DNA of 64,000 nt from assembly GCA_900472575.1 (NCBI GenBank), contig UCIV01000018.1, forward strand, positions 186,001 through 250,000, given 5' to 3'. Each line of letters opens with the position of its first letter. The stretch's first letter is position 1. Positions 35,543 through 43,851 of this stretch are shown in pieces. A program made the position numbers and the translations under genes. This DNA comes from Hyphomicrobiales bacterium. Its GTDB lineage: Bacteria > Pseudomonadota > Alphaproteobacteria > Rhizobiales > Rhizobiaceae. The notes beneath the pieces are model-generated. The model made no database searches. It was not told the DNA's origin and was given only the letters and a program-made list of their open reading frames with translations.

Positions 35543-36364
35543 TCAGATATGCCAGACTTTCGGCACTGGCGCGCCGTTACGCAATACGGAAATTGCCGGT
35601 ACCAGGATTTTTCTCAAATCGAAGCCCGTGGGTGCGGCGATCCGCGCGATCAGTTTGCCGTTCCAGTAACTCGCACCACCGGCATTGCCGATGCACTCCC
35701 TCAACTTGGGCAGCATGGATTCGCTCAAAGGCCCCGTATGGAAAAGTGTGGCGAAGGCGACCTGGCCGGAAAGCACGGCCGCGGCCTGCGCCATTTGCGC
35801 AATCTCGCCTTCGAAGCGCATCTCTTCGGCGTGGATCAACTGAGCATTGCGGCGCACCCGCCAGCGATCGCGGAAAAATCCGTTGGCGACCGCCTCGCCC
35901 ATCGCGCGGCGCCCCAGAAGCACAGCTTCGACGGCGAGAAATTCAGCGCTTTCGGCAAGATCGACATCGAGGCGGCGACTGAGTGACGCCCGGTCGAACA
36001 GGATGGTCTCCTGCGGAAGCCAATGAACGGAGGCATTGTCGCCAACAGTGATATGAGTGGAAACCGAGGCAGTGCCGGATGACGCCTTGTAGATCTTCTC
36101 GTTCGCCTGGGTGGTGACCGAAAGCCTGGTGGAAGCCGCAGCGGCGACGGACCAATCGATCACGTCGCCGCCCGTCAGTCCCCCTGACGTATTGATGAGA
36201 ATCGCCTCCATTTCAGGCGAAAAGGTTTCCGGAAGGCGAATTTTTGCGCAGCCTTCCTGGAAGAACTCGTCGAGCCGTGTACGGCCGTCAAAAGCCTTGG
36301 TTACAAGGCGCCCTGAACCCCTTGCCCGTTGCGGCGCATAGTGTTCGACTGAGGAATGCTGCAC
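35543..36364 (-). CDS. ureD: Urease accessory protein UreD
   Basis: A 273-residue beta-helical chaperone that binds apo-urease and channels nickel with UreF and UreG. The segments [30 protein letters not shown] and [11 protein letters not shown] are typical. It starts at a GTG (36364) with GAAGG nearby. Its first 64 bases overlap the 3' end of the upstream esterase gene in another frame, so coupling is likely. It is the first gene of the ureD-A-orf-B-...-C run. Confidence 0.94.
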   Translation of the reverse strand: MQHSSVEHYAPQRARGSGRLVTKAFDGRTRLDEFFQEGCAKIRLPETFSPEMEAILINTSGGLTGGDVIDWSVAAAASTRLSVTTQANEKIYKASSGTASVSTHITVGDNASVHWLPQETILFDRASLSRRLDVDLAESAEFLAVEAVLLGRRAMGEAVANGFFRDRWRVRRNAQLIHAEEMRFEGEIAQMAQAAAVLSGQVAFATLFHTGPLSESMLPKLRECIGNAGGASYWNGKLIARIAAPTGFDLRKILVPAISVLRNGAPVPKVWHI

Positions 36365-37533
36365 GATGTACCTTCGAGTTCCGCCTGTGTTGCGCAGTCA
36401 GAAGCAATGGCTGTGCCAGACTTCATGGACGCAGTCGACTTTGCAGGCGTTGCAGTCGCAACGACATCCGTCGTGTCGGCCTTGCCGAAGAAGTCCCACA
36501 TCCGGAAAGCGGGATCAACATTGGCGTCGAAGGCGGGCTGCTTGGCCGGCACCACGGCCGCAACCTTGGTCACGCTCGCAGCACCATCCTTGGCGGCAGC
36601 CATGACGGCTTCCTTGGCAGCAAGCGGCTTCGGCCAGTCATGCGTGCCCTTTTCGAAGACGTAAGTTGCAATCCGCGCGCCGTTCTTGCAGGTCCCGTAC
36701 ATCGTATAGGTCACGCCATCGACGGTTTTAGGGTCGCCATTGCCCTTGCAGCCGTCGAGATCATTCCAGCGCTGGATCGCCGTGTTGAAACCATATTGCC
36801 AATAGGCGGAACCGCCACCCGCATAGGGGTTCTGTGCATCCTTTTCGCCGGCGAAGGCGACGATGGAGATAGGCTTGGCCGGATTGCAATTGGCCTTGTC
36901 CGGCCCCCATTTGCCATCAACCTCGACCGGTCGGCCGGCACGCAGCGAATTGACGAAACCGGCACCGGCAAAATCATCCTGTCCCGAGCAGACATAAGCC
37001 GACAGCATGCGCCCGCCGCCGGAATAACCGGAAGCAAAGATGCGGTTGGCATCGACGCAGAAATCTTCCTTCACCTCATCGACGGCGTCATCGATGAAGG
37101 CGATCTCGTCGAGACCGCCCTGCGCGCCGGTCGGAATGATGGCCTTGCTCACCTGCACGAAAGGCACGTTCCAGGCATAGGTCCCCGGCACCTTGCCAGG
37201 GAGGCTGCCCTGCAGCGCGACTGCAATGAAACCGTTCTTCTCGGCGACCTTGTCCCAGGACGATCGGTTCAGCTGCCCATCCGGATTGCTGTTGCTGCCG
37301 TGAAAATCGAACACGACGGCAACCTTGTCGCGGCCGGTATAGGAAGACGGAACATAATAGACGGCCTGACGGTCAACACCGTCGCTCTCGATCGTCATCG
37401 CATGGCGACCCGGCGCCATCGGCTGACCACAAGCAGCGAAAACTGAGCCTGCAGCCAAGAAAAACGCTCCGGTCGCGACGAAGCGAACAAGAGCGGAGCG
37501 GGAACGGTGACCAGGAATGCATGCAAAGACCAT
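36301..37533 (-). CDS. Secreted PHB-depolymerase-like (CE1) esterase
   Basis: A 410-residue secreted alpha/beta hydrolase. A Sec signal peptide (about 1-33) ends ...GSVFAACG. The fold of polyhydroxybutyrate depolymerases and feruloyl esterases follows, with the oxyanion VVFDFHGSN, the nucleophile elbow GYSGGG, the catalytic Asp region and His in EKGTHDWPK. The last 80 residues are Ala/Thr-rich and low in complexity, without a substrate-binding domain I recognise. It lies between urtE and ureD on the same strand and overlaps ureD by 64 bases. The natural ester is unknown. Confidence 0.85.
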   Translation of the reverse strand: MVFACIPGHRSRSALVRFVATGAFFLAAGSVFAACGQPMAPGRHAMTIESDGVDRQAVYYVPSSYTGRDKVAVVFDFHGSNSNPDGQLNRSSWDKVAEKNGFIAVALQGSLPGKVPGTYAWNVPFVQVSKAIIPTGAQGGLDEIAFIDDAVDEVKEDFCVDANRIFASGYSGGGRMLSAYVCSGQDDFAGAGFVNSLRAGRPVEVDGKWGPDKANCNPAKPISIVAFAGEKDAQNPYAGGGSAYWQYGFNTAIQRWNDLDGCKGNGDPKTVDGVTYTMYGTCKNGARIATYVFEKGTHDWPKPLAAKEAVMAAAKDGAASVTKVAAVVPAKQPAFDANVDPAFRMWDFFGKADTTDVVATATPAKSTASMKSGTAIASDCATQAELEGTSCSIPQSNTMRRNGQGVQGAL

Positions 37534-37661
37534 CAGCGCCTCATCATGGGGTGCGGGTTGTCAACGATGTTCGGAGATGTCGTTCATCTGCGGTTCATCT
37601 AACACACCTGTTGAAGCATTGATATGCCTTGGATCAAAGTAAGCAATGCAAACATTCACCA

Positions 37662-38357
37662 TTAAACTGTTAGATGCCGCCTTGCTTCTGCCGTATCCAA
37701 GGTTTCGGCAGGGCCTTCATGCACGATCTCGCCGCGATCCATGATGTAGACTTGGTCGGCAAGCTCGCGGCAGAAGTCCAGATACTGCTCGACAAGCAGG
37801 ATCGCCATGCCGGTTGAATCCCGCAGATAACGGATCGCCCGGCCGATATCCTTGATGATCGATGGCTGGATGCCTTCGGTGGGCTCGTCGAGAACGAGGA
37901 TTTTCGGTCGCGTGACCATGGCCCGGCCGATCGCCAGCTGCTGCTGCTGTCCGCCTGACAGGTCGCCGCCTCGGCGGCCAAGCATGGTTTTGAGCACCGG
38001 AAACAGCGAGAAGATCTCGTCGGGAATATATCGATCCTTGCGCGCCAGCGGCGCATAACCGCTCTGCAGGTTTTCCTGAACGGTCAGAAGCGGAAATATC
38101 TCGCGCCCTTGCGGTACATAACCGATACCGTGTTTGGCCCGGGAATAAGGCGCAAGCCCGTTCAGCACTTCCCCCTGAAAGCTGATCGTGCCGCCGGAGA
38201 CCGGATGCTGGCCGGTGACGGCGCGCAAGAGCGAGGATTTGCCGACGCCGTTACGGCCGAGCACGCAGGTGATCTTGCCCATTTCGGCATTGACGGAGAC
38301 CCCGCGAAGGGCTTGCGCTGCGCCATAGTGGAGATTGACGTTGTTGACTGTCAGCAT
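37662..38357 (-). CDS. urtE: Urea ABC transporter ATP-binding subunit UrtE
   Basis: A 231-residue ATPase of the HAAT (LivF-like) type. Walker A LGRNGVGKSS, Q-loop YVPQGREIFP, signature LSGGQQQQLAIGRAM, and Walker B LVLDEPTEGIQPS are all intact. Pairing with UrtD drives urea import through UrtBC. A RIME-like element separates it from urtD upstream by about 265 bases. It is the last gene of the urt set; an esterase gene follows on the same strand. Confidence 0.95.
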   Translation of the reverse strand: MLTVNNVNLHYGAAQALRGVSVNAEMGKITCVLGRNGVGKSSLLRAVTGQHPVSGGTISFQGEVLNGLAPYSRAKHGIGYVPQGREIFPLLTVQENLQSGYAPLARKDRYIPDEIFSLFPVLKTMLGRRGGDLSGGQQQQLAIGRAMVTRPKILVLDEPTEGIQPSIIKDIGRAIRYLRDSTGMAILLVEQYLDFCRELADQVYIMDRGEIVHEGPAETLDTAEARRHLTV

Positions 38358-38392
38358 GGGGAGCCTCCCTGTTTGCTCAGGAGGATGGCATT

Positions 38393-38600
38393 ACCCCCCT
38401 CTGCCCTGCCGGGCATCTCCCCCACAAGGAGGGAGATCGGAGGAAGGCGACCACTCGCCCCCCTTTGAAGGTCGAGTGGAGGCGAGACATCATCCCGCGA
38501 TGAAATCGAAACCGGAAGAGATGCGTGCTTGAGGCAGAAGGATCGCTCCCAGCCGATCTCCCCCCTTGTGGGGGAGATGGCCGGCAGGCCAGAGGGGGGT
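38393..38600. repeat. RIME-like palindromic element 2 (complete)
   Basis: Left arm 38393-38440 and right arm 38553-38600 are inverted copies with the same C-rich/G-rich hairpin and GCCNGCCGGGC core as element 1. About 110 unique bases lie between the arms. It interrupts the urt operon between urtD and urtE. Confidence 0.85.
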
Positions 38601-38622
38601 ATCAAGACCACTGCGCTCTCCA

Positions 38623-39384
38623 TCACCGCCCCAGATAATTCTCGATCACCTTCGGATCGCTGGAGACGAAATCGATCGAACCTTCCGCCAGAACCGAACC
38701 TTCCGCCAGACACGTCACCTTCACCCCGAGATCGCGGATGAAGCTCATGTCGTGCTCGACCACGACGACCGAGCGGGTCTTGGCGATCTCGCGCAACAGG
38801 ATTGCCGTCTCGGCTGTTTCTGCATCCGTCATGCCGGCCACCGGCTCGTCGACGAGAAGCAGCTTCGGCTCCTGGGCCAGCAGCATGCCGATCTCCAGCC
38901 ACTGTTTCTGACCGTGGGAAAGATTGGCAGCATATTCGTGGGCGCGATGGGTCAGGCGGATCGTCGAGAGGATTTCCTCGATCCGCGCCTTGTCGTCGGC
39001 GCTCAGCGTGTAGAACAGCGTGGCAAACACGCCGCGGGAACGGTTGAGCGCCAGCTCCAGATTGTCCCAGACCGTATGGCTTTCGAACACCGTCGGCTTC
39101 TGAAACTTGCGGCCGATGCCGAGCTGGGCGATGTCGGCTTCGTCCTTTTTCGTCAGGTCGATCGTATCCTCGAAGATCACCTTACCCGTATCCGGTCGGG
39201 TCTTGCCGGTGATGATATCCATCATCGTCGTTTTGCCCGCGCCGTTTGGGCCGATGATGGCGCGAAGCTCGCCCGGCTCAACCACCAGCGACAGCGAGTT
39301 GATCGCCTTGAACCCGTCGAAGGAGACGGAAACGTCTTCGAGATAGAGCAGGCTTTTGCTTCTGGTTTCGGCAATCGTGTTCAT
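38623..39384 (-). CDS. urtD: Urea ABC transporter ATP-binding subunit UrtD
   Basis: A 253-residue LivG-like ATPase. Walker A GPNGAGKTT, the signature LSHGQKQWLEIGMLLA (a normal variant for UrtD), and Walker B LLLVDEPVAGMTDAET are present. I chose the ATG at 39384, preceded by GGAGTGAGACG; upstream codons in the frame are not supported. It starts 4 bases after the urtC stop. It forms a heterodimer with UrtE. Confidence 0.95.
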   Translation of the reverse strand: MNTIAETRSKSLLYLEDVSVSFDGFKAINSLSLVVEPGELRAIIGPNGAGKTTMMDIITGKTRPDTGKVIFEDTIDLTKKDEADIAQLGIGRKFQKPTVFESHTVWDNLELALNRSRGVFATLFYTLSADDKARIEEILSTIRLTHRAHEYAANLSHGQKQWLEIGMLLAQEPKLLLVDEPVAGMTDAETAETAILLREIAKTRSVVVVEHDMSFIRDLGVKVTCLAEGSVLAEGSIDFVSSDPKVIENYLGR

Positions 39385-39388
39385 CGTC

Positions 39389-40564
39389 TCACTCCGCTGC
39401 CTGAGCCTGTTGCGTGACCGGCGCAGCGCCGGCATTCCTGCCCTTTTCCGCATCTGCCGCAGCCTTCATCGCCTTGCGGGCGTTCCAGCCATGCTGGATA
39501 GTGCCGACAATGCCTTTAGGCAGGAACAGCGTGACGGCGATGAACAGCCCACCAAGAGCAAACAGCCAGAATTCAGGGAATGCGCCGGTAAAATAGCTCT
39601 TGCCCGCATTGACGAGGATCGCGCCGATGATCGGGCCGATCAGGGTCCCGCGGCCGCCGACAGCCGTCCAGACGACCACTTCGATCGAGTTGGCAGGCGC
39701 AAATTCGCCCGGATTGATGATGCCGACCTGCGGCACGAACAGCGCACCGGCAATGCCGGCGAACATGGCCGAGACGACGAAGGTGAACAGCTTGATGTTC
39801 TCGACGCGGAAACCGAGAAAGCGCACCCGGCTTTCCGCATCGCGCACACCGACCAGAACCTTGCCGAATTTCGACCGTGTTATGGCCGAGGCGACGATCA
39901 GGCAGAGCGCCAGCATGATCGCCGACATGGCGAAGAGCACGGCCCGCGTACCGCCCGCCTGCACCTGGAAGCCAAGGATATCCTTGAAGTCGGTCAGGCC
40001 GTTATTACCGCCGAAACCCATGTCGTTGCGGAAGAAGGCGAGCATGAGGGCATAGGTCATCGCCTGGGTGATGATAGACAGATAGACGCCGTTGACGCGG
40101 GAGCGGAAGGCGAACCAGCCGAAAACGAAGGCGAGCAGGCCCGGAACGACAAGGACCATCAGCATGGCGAAGGGGAACATGTCGAACCCGTACCAGAACC
40201 ACGGCAACTCCTTCCAGTTGAGGAAGACCATGAAATCCGGCAGGTCGGGATTGCCATAAGTGCCGCGCGAACCGATCTGGCGCATCAGATACATGCCCAT
40301 CGCATACCCGCCGAGCGCGAAGAATGCGCCGTGGCCGAGCGAGAGGATGCCGCAATAGCCCCAGACGAGATCGAGCGCGAGCGCCAGGAGCGCGTAGCAG
40401 AGATACTTGCCCATCAGCGCCATGGCATAGGTCGGGATATGCAGCGCGCTGTCCGGTGCGGTCAGCAGGTTGAGCGCCGGCACGATGATGGCGACGGCGA
40501 GAAGAATACCGACGGTGACGACGATCCTGCCTTCGAGTGCACGAAGAATGAAGCCGGAGATCAT
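39389..40564 (-). CDS. urtC: Urea ABC transporter permease UrtC
   Basis: A 391-residue LivM-type permease with about ten membrane helices. MISGFILRALEGRIVVTVG opens the protein, and the HAAT permease signature DLVWGYCGILSLGHGAFFA and the ATPase-contact segment VLVGVRDAESRVRFLGF follow. A charged Ala-rich C-terminal tail ends ...TQQAQAAE. The ATG at 40564 overlaps the urtB stop by 4 bases. The longer open frame to 41014 is inside urtB and is not used. Confidence 0.95.
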   Translation of the reverse strand: MISGFILRALEGRIVVTVGILLAVAIIVPALNLLTAPDSALHIPTYAMALMGKYLCYALLALALDLVWGYCGILSLGHGAFFALGGYAMGMYLMRQIGSRGTYGNPDLPDFMVFLNWKELPWFWYGFDMFPFAMLMVLVVPGLLAFVFGWFAFRSRVNGVYLSIITQAMTYALMLAFFRNDMGFGGNNGLTDFKDILGFQVQAGGTRAVLFAMSAIMLALCLIVASAITRSKFGKVLVGVRDAESRVRFLGFRVENIKLFTFVVSAMFAGIAGALFVPQVGIINPGEFAPANSIEVVVWTAVGGRGTLIGPIIGAILVNAGKSYFTGAFPEFWLFALGGLFIAVTLFLPKGIVGTIQHGWNARKAMKAAADAEKGRNAGAAPVTQQAQAAE

Positions 40565-42165
40565 GCTTCCACCGCCCTTCCCTTGAGCGCGAACAGGCCG
40601 CGCGGACGTTTCTGGATGAAGAGGATGATGAGGACGAGCACGAGGATTTTTCCGAGCACGGCCCCGACGGACGGTTCGAGGAACTTGTTGAGGATGCCGA
40701 GCGACAGTGCGCCGACCAGCGTACCCCAGAGATTGCCCACCCCGCCGAAGACCACGACCATGAAACTGTCGATGATGTAGCTCTGGCCGAGGTTCGGCGA
40801 GACGTTGTCGATCTGGGAAAGCGCCACGCCGGCAATGCCCGCGATACCCGAACCAAGAGCGAAGGTCAGCGCATCGACCCAGGGCGTGCGAATGCCCATC
40901 GACGACGCCATCCGGCGGTTCTGGGTGACGGCGCGCATGTTGAGGCCGTAGGCCGTCTTCTTCATCACGAAGAGCAGCGCGAAGAAGATCGTCAACGAGA
41001 AAACGATGATCCACATGCGATTATAGGTGATCGTCATGCCGCCGAGCGGAAAGGAACCGGACATCCACGACGGATTGCCGACTTCCTGGTTGGTCGGACC
41101 GAAGATCGTGCGGATCGCCTGCTGCAGAATGAGTGACACGCCCCAGGTGGCGAGCAGCGTTTCAAGCGGCCGACCGTAAAGGAAGCGGATGACACCGCGC
41201 TCGATGACGAAACCGACAAGGCCGGTGACGAGGAAGGCGACGGGCAGCGCGATTGCCAGCGACCAGTCGAACAGGCTGGGCGCGTTCTCGCGGATCACTT
41301 CCTGCACCATGAAAGTGGAATAGGCGCCGAGCATGACCATCTCGCCATGCGCCATGTTGATGATGCCCATCACGCCGAAGGTGATGGCAAGGCCGATGGC
41401 GGCCAGCAGCAGAACCGAGCCGAGCGACATGCCGTACCAGACATTCTGGGCGAGGTTCCAGAGTTGCTGTGCGTTCTGGATCGAGGCGATCGCCTTGTCG
41501 AGATCCGGCTTGAGGCTGGGATCGATGGATGAAGAAACGGAATTCAGCACACCTAGGCCGCTCGCACCGAGGCCGGAAATCGTTTCGATTGCCGCGCGCT
41601 TTTCATCGATCGAGCGATCGGAGGAAAGAAGCGACACGGCACGCGCCTCTTCCATGCGCGCCTTCACTTCGCCATCTGTCTCCTTGGCAAGTGCGGCCTC
41701 GACGAGTTCGAGAGCTTCGGCACTTGGCGAACGCAAGATCGCATCGGCGGCGGAAAGGCGCGCACCACGATCCGGGCTCATCAGCGTCAGGCCGCCGAGA
41801 GCCGCGCGGATAGCGCGGCGCAGATTGTTGTTGACCTTGATTTTGGTGACCGCGCCTTTTGCCACCTGGCCGGCGCTCTCACCGGTAACCGGGTCGATCA
41901 GCTCAAGCTGAGAACCGGCAGATTTGGCGGAAAAGACTGCCTTGTCGGACTTGCGGAAATAAAGGTCACCCTCGGAAAAGGCATTCAGCGCCGGCACCAC
42001 GCGCGGATCCCCGGTCGCAGCGATTTGCCCGACAAGCGTTTCCGCCTGGTTGAAATTGGCGTCCGCCAGCTGGTCAAACAGCGGCTTGGGGTCGCTGCCT
42101 TGCGCGAAGGATGTCGCCGCGGATGCAAGGACCAGAAAGATCAGTGTGATGAAACGGATAAGCAT
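40561..42165 (-). CDS. urtB: Urea ABC transporter permease UrtB
   Basis: A 534-residue LivH-type permease. A signal sequence (MLIRFITLIFLVLASAATS) is followed by an exported helical domain of about 220 residues, as is typical for UrtB, with SADAILRSPSAEALELVEAA and similar repeats. The membrane core of seven to eight helices follows from about residue 240 (FGVMGIINMAHGEMVMLGAY). I chose the ATG at 42165; the frame upstream runs into a RIME-like repeat. It overlaps urtC. Confidence 0.95.
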   Translation of the reverse strand: MLIRFITLIFLVLASAATSFAQGSDPKPLFDQLADANFNQAETLVGQIAATGDPRVVPALNAFSEGDLYFRKSDKAVFSAKSAGSQLELIDPVTGESAGQVAKGAVTKIKVNNNLRRAIRAALGGLTLMSPDRGARLSAADAILRSPSAEALELVEAALAKETDGEVKARMEEARAVSLLSSDRSIDEKRAAIETISGLGASGLGVLNSVSSSIDPSLKPDLDKAIASIQNAQQLWNLAQNVWYGMSLGSVLLLAAIGLAITFGVMGIINMAHGEMVMLGAYSTFMVQEVIRENAPSLFDWSLAIALPVAFLVTGLVGFVIERGVIRFLYGRPLETLLATWGVSLILQQAIRTIFGPTNQEVGNPSWMSGSFPLGGMTITYNRMWIIVFSLTIFFALLFVMKKTAYGLNMRAVTQNRRMASSMGIRTPWVDALTFALGSGIAGIAGVALSQIDNVSPNLGQSYIIDSFMVVVFGGVGNLWGTLVGALSLGILNKFLEPSVGAVLGKILVLVLIILFIQKRPRGLFALKGRAVEA

Positions 42166-42198
42166 GTGTCTGTCCCCCGGATGGCGTGGCGGGGGCGT

Positions 42199-42243
42199 CT
42201 TCCCCCTCTGGCCTGCCGGCCATCTCCCCCACAAGGGGGGAGA
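42199..42243. repeat. RIME-like half-element between urtA and urtB
   Basis: A single arm with the GGCCTGCCGGCC core and the CTCCCCC-acaa-GGGGGGAG hairpin. A second, shorter hairpin of similar composition (CCCTCCCCCTTGTGGGGAGGG) lies at about 42300-42320. No full inverted partner is seen. Together they fill the urtA-urtB gap. Confidence 0.7.
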
Positions 42244-42353
42244 AAACTCGCGGCATCCGCCCCGGCTCAGGTCAACTGCGGCGGGGCGGCTAGGTTAAGC
42301 CCTCCCCCTTGTGGGGAGGGTTGGGAGGGGTCTTTGCCCCGAGCGGTGAGAGA

Positions 42354-43643
42354 TCAGCTACCCTTGCCGCCGCATTTGCCGGTGGCGACGTTGAAGTTGC
42401 CGCAAGACATCGGCTTGCGCCAATCGGAGATCAGGTCCTTCGAGTCCGGCAGGTAATCAGACCACTCGTCGCCAACGACGGCAGGCGTTTCCTGCACGAT
42501 GTCGAACTGGCCGTCGGCCTGGATTTCACCGATCAGCACCGGCTTGGTGATGTGGTGGTTCGGCATGACGGTGGAGGTGCCGCCCGAAAGGTTCGGCACG
42601 GCGACGCCGATGATCGAGTCGAGAACTTCGTCGGTGTCGGTCGTGCCGGCAGCCTCGACGGCCTTTACCCAGGCGTTGAAGCCGATATAGGCTGCTTCCA
42701 TCGGGTCGTTGGTCACGCGCTTGTCGTTCTTGGTATAGGCATGCCAGGTCTTGATGAACTCGGCATTGACCGGCGCATCGACGGACTGGAAGTAGTTCCA
42801 GGCGGCAAGGTGGCCGACAAGCGGTGTCGTGTCGAGACCGGCAAGCTCTTCTTCACCGACGGAGAAGGCGACGACCGGGATGTCTTCAGCCTTGATGCCC
42901 TGGTTGCCGAGTTCCTTGTAGAACGGCACGTTGGCGTCGCCGTTGATGGTCGAGACGACGGCGGTCTTCTTGCCGGCCGAGCCAAATTTCTTGATGTCGG
43001 AGACGATCGTCTGCCAGTCGGAATGACCGAACGGCGTGTAGTTGACCATGATGTCCTCTTCCTTGACGCCCTTGGACATCAGGTAGGCCTTCAGGATCTT
43101 GTTGGTCGTCTGCGGATAGACATAGTCGGTGCCGGCGAGAACCCAGCGCTCCACGCCTTCGGTCGAAGCGAGGTAATCGACGGCCGGGATTGCCTGCTGG
43201 TTCGGAGCAGCACCGGTGTAGAAGATGTTGCGCGAGGATTCTTCACCCTCGTACTGGACCGGGTAGAAGAGGATCGAGTTCAGCTCTTCAAAGACCGGCA
43301 GCACCGATTTGCGCGAAGACGAGGTCCAGCAACCGAAGACGGCGGCAACCTTGTCCTGGGAGATCAGCTGACGGGCTTTTTCGGCAAACAGCGGCCAGTC
43401 GGAGGCCGGATCGACGACAACGGCTTCGAGCTTCTTTCCAAGCACGCCGCCCTTCTTGTTCTGCTCTTCGACGAGCATCAGCATGGCGTCTTTCAGCGTG
43501 GTTTCCGAAATCGCCATTGTGCCGGAGAGCGAATGAAGAACGCCGATCTTGATCGTGTCGTCGGCCGCGAATGCGCCGTGGAAGGCCGTGGTGGAAAGTG
43601 CGGCAGCCAGCAGCGCTCCGCCCAGTTTCGCCTTGAAGCTCAT
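42354..43643 (-). CDS. urtA: Urea ABC transporter substrate-binding protein UrtA
   Basis: A 429-residue periplasmic binding protein of the HAAT family with a signal peptide ending near ...TAFHGAFA-ADD (about 27). The mature N-terminus TIKIGVLHSLSGTMAISETT and the segment GCWTSSSRKSVLPVFEELN are diagnostic of UrtA/AmiC-FmdD proteins. It is the first gene of urtABCDE. Urea is the expected ligand; short-chain amides are the main alternative, though adjacent urease favours urea. Confidence 0.95.
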   Translation of the reverse strand: MSFKAKLGGALLAAALSTTAFHGAFAADDTIKIGVLHSLSGTMAISETTLKDAMLMLVEEQNKKGGVLGKKLEAVVVDPASDWPLFAEKARQLISQDKVAAVFGCWTSSSRKSVLPVFEELNSILFYPVQYEGEESSRNIFYTGAAPNQQAIPAVDYLASTEGVERWVLAGTDYVYPQTTNKILKAYLMSKGVKEEDIMVNYTPFGHSDWQTIVSDIKKFGSAGKKTAVVSTINGDANVPFYKELGNQGIKAEDIPVVAFSVGEEELAGLDTTPLVGHLAAWNYFQSVDAPVNAEFIKTWHAYTKNDKRVTNDPMEAAYIGFNAWVKAVEAAGTTDTDEVLDSIIGVAVPNLSGGTSTVMPNHHITKPVLIGEIQADGQFDIVQETPAVVGDEWSDYLPDSKDLISDWRKPMSCGNFNVATGKCGGKGS

Positions 43644-43734
43644 AGGATCAAACCCCCTCTTTTTTGGTTTGTTGGCACAACGGTGACGTTGACCGTTGCC
43701 TGAGGGGACTATCGGGTGCGACAGCCCAAAACCA

Positions 43735-43754
43735 CATACGCAAAATGACGTATG
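43735..43754. promoter_or_regulatory. Palindrome upstream of urtA (candidate operator)
   Basis: CATACG (43735-43740) and CGTATG (43749-43754) form a perfect inverted repeat with an 8-base spacer, about 92 bases upstream of the urtA start. The geometry suits a dimeric regulator such as a LuxR-type response regulator. I could not find a good sigma-54 promoter in the urtA upstream region. Confidence 0.45.
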
Positions 43755-43791
43755 CAGAGGGGGAAAGTGGTAGCAGGTTGCGGCGGGACGT

Positions 43792-43824
43792 CGATCGCCG
43801 CAATCCTTGCGGTCGCGGCGATCG
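43792..43824 (-). terminator. Stem-loop downstream of the PAP2 phosphatase gene
   Basis: CGATCGCCGC (43792-43801) and GCGGCGATCG (43815-43824) form a perfect 10-base-pair stem 28 bases past the phosphatase stop. No T-run follows on the minus strand. Confidence 0.55.
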
Positions 43825-43851
43825 GATCAGTCCGTTCGGTTTACCGGAGCA

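Noticed and set aside
39356-40780. 474-codon plus-strand frame over urtC and urtB
   Set aside because: Rich in His, Asp, Glu and Arg, typical of antisense frames to membrane proteins; urtBC motifs are on the minus strand.
18184-42243. Repeats as a possible CRISPR array or insertion sequence ends
   Set aside because: The copies are dispersed inverted arms without regular spacers, transposase or target duplications that I can see; they fit RIME-like elements.
42309-43703. 464-codon plus-strand frame over urtA
   Set aside because: Mirror of urtA with no domain.
43644-43734. Sigma-54 promoter for urtA
   Set aside because: TTGGCACAACGGTG is on the plus strand, away from urtA, and no TGGCAC-N5-TTGCA is found in the urtA direction.
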